The notes under the pieces were generated by a model. It did not search any database. It was not told where the DNA came from and saw only the letters and a list, made by a program, of their open reading frames with translations. DNA of 55,750 nucleotides. Origin: Methylomicrobium sp035916875. GTDB taxonomy: Bacteria > Pseudomonadota > Gammaproteobacteria > Methylococcales > Methylomonadaceae. A program made the translations under genes and the position numbers. The stretch is taken from the NCBI RefSeq assembly GCF_035916875.1, contig NZ_JAXUHN010000054.1, positions 1 through 55,750 of the forward strand, read 5' to 3'. Below, piece by piece: positions 53,831-55,750 of the stretch (within the stretch, counting starts at the first letter, position 1; every line of letters begins with the position of its first letter).

Positions 53831-55531
53831 ATGAATCATAAAGATAAAGAAAATTTTTTTATTGAGTTTATGAAATTGGCCGGCCCTTATTGGAATTCCA
53901 AAAACACCTTAACAATATGGGGTGAGACTGTATTGCTTATCGTACTAACGGTGATGCAAATTGAACTGGCCGTCTATATTACCCAATGGAATGCCGCTCT
54001 TTTTGATGCGATTGAACAACGGTCAATGGCCGGTGTAAAAACCCAGGTAGGCGTATTGACACTGATCTTCATTGGCAGTATAGCGGTCACCACGGCCCAT
54101 TTAATCGTCAAACGGCGTTTATTGATTGGTTGGCGGACATGGCTGACCGAAAAAGTCATTTCCAAATGGATACATCAAGGTCGTCATTATCAGATTACCT
54201 TTTTATCCGAAAATGATCATGACAATCCGGACGGTCGCATAGCAGAAGATATTCGTATTGCGACCGAAGATGCCGTAGCGTTAAGCCATTCATTGTTTTA
54301 TTGTTTATTGCTGTTGGCGAGCTTTACCCAAATACTTTGGGGAATTTCCGGAAGAGTTGAATTTCAGTTCGGAAGCGTATCGGTCCCGGTGATGGGATAC
54401 CTGATCTGGATTTCGATCAGTTACACAATTTGTGCTTCGATTTTAGGCTGGTGGATGGGTAAATCGATGACTTCAGCCACTCATACAAGACAAACCAAAG
54501 AGGCTAATTTTCGGCACGACCTGATCGATATCCAGAAGAATTCTCAAGCCATCGCATTGATTCGAGGCGAGACCATCGAAAAAGAGCGGCTACTCGATTC
54601 GTTTCGAGCGGTTATCGCCTCCTATGCCGAAGAAACGACGGCCTGGAAACGGATTCAGTTATTTACCTCCGGCTATTCGATCACATCCATGGCCTTGCCG
54701 ATTTTAGTCGCATCGCCTCGTTATATAGCCGGTGCTATTTCATTGGGGATGCTGATTCAATCTGTGCAGGCCTTTCAGCACATGGTTTCCGCTTTGTCGT
54801 GGCCAGTCGACAATATGACCCAGATCGCCAAATGGCGAACCTCGGTCGAGCGGGTTTTAGAATTCATGAGTGCTCTTGATAATCTGGAACATGACATTTC
54901 CCATTCGAATTCACATCAGATACATGTGAACGAAGCCAATGTTTCGGCACTACAGTTCAATAACGTCAGACTGGAAAGCCTGGAAGGTGAAAAGCTTTCG
55001 TTAGTTGTCAATAATGAAATCCAAGCGGGCGAGCATGTACTGATTTCCGATCAAACCAACAATGGTGCAAAGCTGTTTAAAGCGATTGCCGGCTTATGGC
55101 CCATGGGGTCCGGCACAATTGAAGTCCCGGTTGGCCAGTCGATGTTCTTTATGCCGCCCAAGCCTTATCTGCCTGCAAAGTCGTTATTTGACGCCATTTG
55201 CTACCCAAAATCCAAGGACGCTTTTGACCGGGTTGAAGTGGAAAAAATGCTTGAGCAAGTAGGCCAAAAAGCCTTTATCAATCAATTGAACCGAGTCGAT
55301 ACATGGGAAGAGGTGTTGTCAAATGAACAGCAACAGTATTTAGGTTTAGTTCGCGTGTTATTACATCGGCCGCAGTGGATTTTCATTCAAGAGGCTCTCG
55401 ACTCACTCCCCCCCCATGATGAGGCGAAAATGCTTAAATTATTGGCCTATGAATTACCTCTTACGGGCATTTTGACGATTACCCATCAGCCGGCCGCCCA
55501 AGCTTTTCATCAACGGAAACTGAAGATTTAG
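53831..55531 (+). CDS. SbmA/YddA-type transporter with degenerate ATPase domain
   Basis: A 566-residue inner-membrane protein of the SbmA/BacA-YddA family. Six helices span about residues 20-310, with the family blocks YITQWNAALFDAI, WRTWLTEKV and NPDGRIAEDIRIATEDA. The C-terminal ~200 residues align with the YddA ATP-binding domain but have lost catalysis. The P-loop reads SDQTNNGAK (406-414), with Gly412 in place of the Lys. The signature is LSNEQQQY (496-503). Walker B is IFIQEA, with Gln520 in place of Asp. The THQP His remains. GAGGGA precedes the start. The gene is more AT-rich than its neighbours, and a C8 run lies at 55408-55415. Confidence 0.85.
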   Translation: MNHKDKENFFIEFMKLAGPYWNSKNTLTIWGETVLLIVLTVMQIELAVYITQWNAALFDAIEQRSMAGVKTQVGVLTLIFIGSIAVTTAHLIVKRRLLIGWRTWLTEKVISKWIHQGRHYQITFLSENDHDNPDGRIAEDIRIATEDAVALSHSLFYCLLLLASFTQILWGISGRVEFQFGSVSVPVMGYLIWISISYTICASILGWWMGKSMTSATHTRQTKEANFRHDLIDIQKNSQAIALIRGETIEKERLLDSFRAVIASYAEETTAWKRIQLFTSGYSITSMALPILVASPRYIAGAISLGMLIQSVQAFQHMVSALSWPVDNMTQIAKWRTSVERVLEFMSALDNLEHDISHSNSHQIHVNEANVSALQFNNVRLESLEGEKLSLVVNNEIQAGEHVLISDQTNNGAKLFKAIAGLWPMGSGTIEVPVGQSMFFMPPKPYLPAKSLFDAICYPKSKDAFDRVEVEKMLEQVGQKAFINQLNRVDTWEEVLSNEQQQYLGLVRVLLHRPQWIFIQEALDSLPPHDEAKMLKLLAYELPLTGILTITHQPAAQAFHQRKLKI

Positions 55532-55640
55532 CAAGTGCGAATATTGCAAGTAAGAACATGCTCAAGGTTTAATGAGATCATATAGTTGGGTAACACGTCA
55601 AGCAGTAAATAGCCCGCATCTTGTCAAAACGGGTAAGTGC

Positions 55641-55750
55641 TTAGCAGAAAGTAAATTGGTATTGAGAGCCAAAACCAGCGCCGATTTCATCGATAGCCTC
55701 CTCAAGTTCGGTAGGTGTAAACGATTGGAATGGCAGCCACTCGTATTTCA
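55641..55750 (-). CDS. Partial open frame entering from the right edge
   Basis: On the minus strand an open frame enters from the window edge and ends with a TAA at 55641-55643. It reads KYEWLPFQSFTPTELEEAID, then ends EIGAGFGSQYQFTFC. The composition looks like genuine protein, but only 36 codons are visible and no family can be named. Confidence 0.4.
   Translation of the reverse strand, partial: KYEWLPFQSFTPTELEEAIDEIGAGFGSQYQFTFC

Overview
The window looks like the chromosome of a gammaproteobacterium, most likely a methanotroph or other methylotroph of the Methylococcales. This is an inference from four things: a pqqABC locus, a zwf-edd pair for the Entner-Doudoroff route, a remnant of a glutathione-linked formaldehyde-activating gene, and a gyrA-serC-pheA-hisC-tyrA-aroA-cmk-rpsA-ihfB supraoperon of the kind known from Pseudomonas. 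There is no rRNA, tRNA, CRISPR array, prophage or intact insertion sequence. Most of the window is ordinary housekeeping and small-molecule metabolism. Layout: 1-2500 is groES-groEL on the minus strand behind a consensus promoter and a perfect CIRCE operator. 2512-5769 carries moeB/thiF, a small membrane protein gene and pqqA-(terminator)-pqqB-pqqC, with no pqqD or pqqE following. 6110-6496 encodes a small secreted helical protein. 6583-13041 is a tight five-gene minus-strand operon, read from hoxX into a response regulator with an unassigned C-terminal half, an MHYT-PAS histidine kinase, a single-domain response regulator and a receiver-histidine kinase. It is followed upstream by a GlxA-type AraC regulator. 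14676-15067 is a decayed GFA-family gene (one frameshift, one in-frame stop). 15178-18615 is edd and zwf. 18616-19271 is non-coding but holds two tandem near-consensus sigma-70 promoters and a nested hairpin ahead of a 60-residue membrane protein. 19639-28557 holds small secreted proteins, an OsmC-family gene coupled to speD, glcF, a lipoprotein, a HAD hydrolase, a HugZ-like protein, nth, a cold-shock gene, an EamA transporter and a small membrane protein. 28538-34664 holds ampD, mltB and an NAD biosynthesis and salvage stretch (nadC, flavin reductase, Uma2-family nuclease, pncA, pncB). 34826-39140 is a four-gene MacB/DevC-type ABC export system ending in a TolC/NodT-like outer-membrane lipoprotein. 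39535-50603 is the aromatic amino acid, serine, gyrase and ribosome supraoperon. 50946-53203 holds slyD and a HerA-type ATPase. 53831-55531 is an SbmA/YddA-type transporter whose ATPase domain has lost the catalytic residues. How they work together: the strongest candidate for an undescribed system is the hoxX-led signalling operon. HoxX-family enzymes make carbon monoxide from a formyl-tetrahydrofolate-derived formyl group. MHYT domains are predicted sensors of O2, CO or NO. Their co-transcription with three further phosphorelay proteins and no hydrogenase genes suggests a one-carbon or CO-linked signalling circuit (inference). The second candidate is the degenerate-ATPase SbmA/YddA-like protein. 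The third is the tandem-promoter non-coding transcript at about 18.8-19.3 kb.
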